Assembly (NCBI GenBank): GCA_014879735.1
Contig: JACSRN010000086.1
Span: 1 to 40,354 of the forward strand
DNA from: Paracoccaceae bacterium
Lineage (GTDB): Bacteria; Pseudomonadota; Alphaproteobacteria; Rhodobacterales; Rhodobacteraceae
Reading direction: 5' to 3'
Length of the DNA stretch: 40,354 nt
Part shown: positions 38,801 through 40,354 of the stretch, in pieces
How the letters are laid out: the number at the start of each line of letters is the position of its first letter
Numbering within the stretch: the stretch's first letter is position 1
The notes under the pieces: generated by a model
What the model was told of the DNA's origin: nothing
Databases searched by the model: none
Seen by the model: only the letters and a program-made list of their open reading frames with translations
Made by a program: the position numbers and the translations under genes

Positions 38801-40354
38801 TGTATCTTCTGCTGCGGCCCGGTGGCGACCTGCAGATCAAAGCTGCTGCGCAGCACCGGATGCCGCGCAACCAGCGCTGCCAGCGCCGCACGAAAGGACG
38901 GCTCGTCCCATTCCAGCGCCAGGCGGAAGCTGAATACGTCATGATAGACCGCGGCAGAGGCGGAAGCCTCGCCATGAAACAGCATGCCCAGTTGCAGCCG
39001 CGTCATCGGCCAGCCGGTGTCGGAAGGCATCGGCAGATCGGCGGCGGCCGGCAGCACCGCGACCGGGCCTGCCGCGGCCAGCGCGCGGATGGTCTGGTGT
39101 CGAAAGATCGCTTCGACCGTGATGGGCAGGCCGATGTCCGCGGCCTGCGCGGCAAGGGTCACGGCGCGCATGGAATCCCCACCGCTGGCAAAGAAGTTGT
39201 CGGTGGCTCCGACACGTTCACGACCCAGCACCCCGGCCCAGATTGCCGCCAGCGCGATTTCGACATCCCCCTCGGGCGCCACGAATTCCGGCGATGCCGG
39301 GGCGGGATCGGGATCCGGCAGCGCCGCTGCATTTACCTTGCCATTGGTGGTCAGCGGCAGATGCGCAACCGCGACGAAGGCGGCCGGCAGCATGTAATCC
39401 GGCAGATTCTGCGCCAGCCCGGCCCGCAGCAGCGCCGGGTCCAGCCCCGAGACATGCCAGGCCACCAGCCGGTCGCCGCGCAGCCGGACGCAGGCGCCAG
39501 AAACCCCCGGCAAGGCGGCCAGCGCTGCCTCGATCTCGCCGGTCTCGATGCGGAAGCCGCGCAGCTTTACCTGTGCGTCGGCGCGCCCGACATAGTCGAA
39601 CCCGCCATCGGCCCGCTGCCGCGCCACATCACCAGACCGATACATCCGCGCGCCCGGCCTCCCCCAGGGGTCGGGCACGAAACGCTCGGCAGTCAGCCCG
39701 GGCCGGTTCAGATAGCCGCGCGCCACGCCCGGACCGGCGACGCAGATTTCACCGGGAATGCCCACCGGCACGGGGTGCAAGGCATCGTCCAGCAGCCGCA
39801 GCCGCAGGTCGGGCAGCGCAATGCCGATATCGGCCGGCAGCGGGTCCTCGGCGGTCAGCTCCAGATGGGTCACATGCACCGTGGTTTCGGTGATGCCATA
39901 CATGTTCACCAGCCTTGGCCGGCGGTCGCCATATTGCGCGAACCAGGGGGCCAGGGCCGCACGGTTCAGCGCCTCGCCGCCAAAGATGACATGGCGCAAC
40001 GCCAGGACGGGCGGCACCGCCTGCCGGGTGCAATGGGTGGCCAGCTGCTGGAAGGCCGAGGGGGTCTGGTTCAGCACCGTCACGCCTTCGCGCACCAGAA
40101 GGGCCGCAAATTCCGCCGGATCGCGGGTCACACCGCGCGGCACGATCACCAGCCGCCCGCCATGGATCAGCGCCCCGAAGATTTCCCAGACCGAGAAGTC
40201 GAAGGCAAAGGAATGGAACAGCGTCCAGACATCCTCGCTGCCGAAGGCGAACAGCGGCGCCGTGGTGACAAAGAGCCGGGCCACCGCCTCATGGGTTATG
40301 GTTACGCCTTTTGGTTTTCCTGTGGAGCCGGAGGTATAGATGACATATGCGGCG
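35878..40354 (-). CDS. NRPS synthetase A, 5' part outside the window (A-PCP-C-A-PCP)
   Basis: 1491 residues are visible; the gene continues past the right edge, which cuts A1 at its A3 motif (YTSGSTGKPKG). Numbering from the edge: A1 to about 345, pocket code read as DFWNIGMVHK, matching threonine; PCP1 with Ser394 (ASGGDSM); C domain about 445-885 with HHAILDG at 581-587 and an N-terminal MTRLQLGMLFH; A2 about 895-1390, code read as DVWHVSLVDK, matching serine; PCP2 with Ser1433 (IGGHSIL). The protein ends in an acidic tail rich in Glu and Thr, suited to bind the TubC domain of B. No TE or epimerase is present. A preceding C domain is expected upstream. Coding starts in the window at 40353; the true start and operon promoter are not visible. 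Confidence 0.93.
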   Translation of the reverse strand, partial: AAYVIYTSGSTGKPKGVTITHEAVARLFVTTAPLFAFGSEDVWTLFHSFAFDFSVWEIFGALIHGGRLVIVPRGVTRDPAEFAALLVREGVTVLNQTPSAFQQLATHCTRQAVPPVLALRHVIFGGEALNRAALAPWFAQYGDRRPRLVNMYGITETTVHVTHLELTAEDPLPADIGIALPDLRLRLLDDALHPVPVGIPGEICVAGPGVARGYLNRPGLTAERFVPDPWGRPGARMYRSGDVARQRADGGFDYVGRADAQVKLRGFRIETGEIEAALAALPGVSGACVRLRGDRLVAWHVSGLDPALLRAGLAQNLPDYMLPAAFVAVAHLPLTTNGKVNAAALPDPDPAPASPEFVAPEGDVEIALAAIWAGVLGRERVGATDNFFASGGDSMRAVTLAAQAADIGLPITVEAIFRHQTIRALAAAGPVAVLPAAADLPMPSDTGWPMTRLQLGMLFHGEASASAAVYHDVFSFRLALEWDEPSFRAALAALVARHPVLRSSFDLQVATGPQQKIHPRAEIPLATEDLSAIGEAAAEAVIAAAIAAEKARPFDVARPPLLRLMVHRRGPADLQITLGFHHAILDGWSVAAMQVELMQAWRQVRAGQRPDATPLACTPALAAAAEQAALQSDRARTFWAALLEGAEVLRLPPPLAGPAGTPRRVQLRPGSGVQAGLQALADALGLPLRSLLLAAHMRMLALWAGATDVTTGLVTHTRPEARDSEKVLGLFLNTLPIRLRLGSESWRDLARATFRAELDLAAHRHYPLAQIVEENGHVPPFDVIFNFIHFHVYDALQGAKGTDGAPALRDMTAFEATNFALGVNAVLGLQGLQVDFAFDPARLDADLVERMADSYGAILQAMLADPDACHQAALPIPVADLAQLDHWNRTGKQYAAGGLTLTQIIETRIAIEGDRTALRFGGEGLSFRALNERANRLAHALRQRGVGPDSRVGLAVERSFDMIVAILAILKAGGAWVPLPPDYPPARLAMILEDAAPRLVLAQPHLADLPGVEVMLIGLDHESADLPASDPAPLGRPDDIAYVIFTSGSTGRPKGVAVPHRAIVNRLLWMAEAYGLGPADRVMQKTPLGFDVSVWELILPLMIGATMVIAAPEGHRDPAYLEALIRREAVTALHFVPPMLEAFLDRGAPGSGALSSLRMVVCSGQALPRATQAAFHRAHPGVALHNLYGPTEAAVDVTAWTCTPDDTGDQVPIGHAIANVRMYVLDPALVPVPPGVSGALYIGGIALARGYVGRPGLTAAAFLPDPFGPPGARMYRTGDIARFRPDGALDYLGRADDQVKIRGFRVEPGEVEAALRAEGADQAVVMAETGPDHTTRLLAWVAGIHDPDALRDALARRLPAHMLPAVIVPVAALPVTANGKVDRRALPAPAAAPRALVAPRSRAEATIAAIWARLLGQPQIGVTDGFFAIGGHSILALRLLAEIQREMGVTLSLRLFLADPTVAALAVAADAMAMPAPQPEDETAETETILL
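37202..37236. repeat. 35-base exact direct repeat, copy 2 (A3 motif of A-A2)
   Basis: Second copy of the repeat at 28543-28577, same orientation, inside the serine-predicted adenylation domain of synthetase A. The right edge of the window falls in the same motif of a third A domain but with quite different synonymous codons. Confidence 0.85.

Noticed and set aside
17592-40354. Identity with the colibactin (pks) island
   Set aside because: PPTase, amidase, thioesterase and an Asn-type module recall colibactin, but there is no ClbP-like peptidase or aminomalonate genes, and the synthetase layout is different; only the amidase analogy is kept.
1-40354. CRISPR arrays, tRNA genes, insertion sequences, prophage genes
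   Set aside because: No regularly spaced repeats, cloverleaf sequences, transposase or integrase motifs were seen on either strand.

Overview
The window looks like the chromosome of a GC-rich alphaproteobacterium, plausibly Rhodobacteraceae-like. That is an inference from the very high G+C, the tripartite (TRAP) carboxylate transporter, the FCD-type GntR regulator, the beta-keto acid cleavage enzyme and the cytochrome-linked molybdenum dehydrogenase. No rRNA, tRNA, CRISPR array, IS element or phage gene was seen. Gene density is high and most start sites are backed by good Shine-Dalgarno sequences.

Region 1 (about 1-9709) is a catabolic island. A minus-strand five-gene operon (MaoC hydratase, BKACE, SCP-x-like thiolase, Gfo/Idh dehydrogenase, SDR; 5241 down to 651) is flanked by a cupin gene (177-593), an amidohydrolase/lactonase (5412-6410), two of the three TRAP transporter subunits (8306 down to 6478) and a GntR/FadR-type regulator (8966-9709). 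The same inverted repeat, core TGGTCnGACCA, lies before each of these transcription units, so they probably form one regulon. The substrate is unknown. The enzyme set suggests uptake of an organic acid, lactone opening, oxidation and CoA-dependent carbon-carbon cleavage. No TRAP substrate-binding protein is encoded here.

Region 2 (9774-12613) is a metal-resistance pair: a CadR/ZntR-like MerR regulator divergent from a P1B-type Zn/Cd/Pb-exporting ATPase, with a classic long-spacer MerR promoter between them. Region 3 (12893-17492) is a periplasmic three-subunit molybdenum hydroxylase (Tat-exported molybdopterin subunit, [2Fe-2S] subunit, membrane-anchored triheme cytochrome c), similar in layout to AldFGH-type aldehyde dehydrogenases.

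Region 4 (17592 to the right edge, all minus strand) is a large hybrid NRPS-PKS operon that enters from the right edge, so its promoter and first module start are not visible. Transcription order is: synthetase A (partial; A-PCP-C-A-PCP, predicted Thr then Ser), synthetase B (TubC docking-C-A-PCP-TE), synthetase C (A-PCP-C-A-ACP-KS-KR-ACP-TE, no AT), methyltransferase, Sfp/EntD-type phosphopantetheinyl transferase, cyclic-peptide ABC exporter, type II thioesterase, amidase and MbtH. Every junction is a 4-base or 1-base stop/start overlap. The striking points are two separate terminal thioesterases (two complete assembly lines in one operon), a ketosynthase module from which the acyltransferase is cleanly missing, a first carrier domain in C that appears to lack helix 1, and an amidase-signature enzyme that could trim or join the two products. 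This operon is the best candidate for an undescribed natural-product system.
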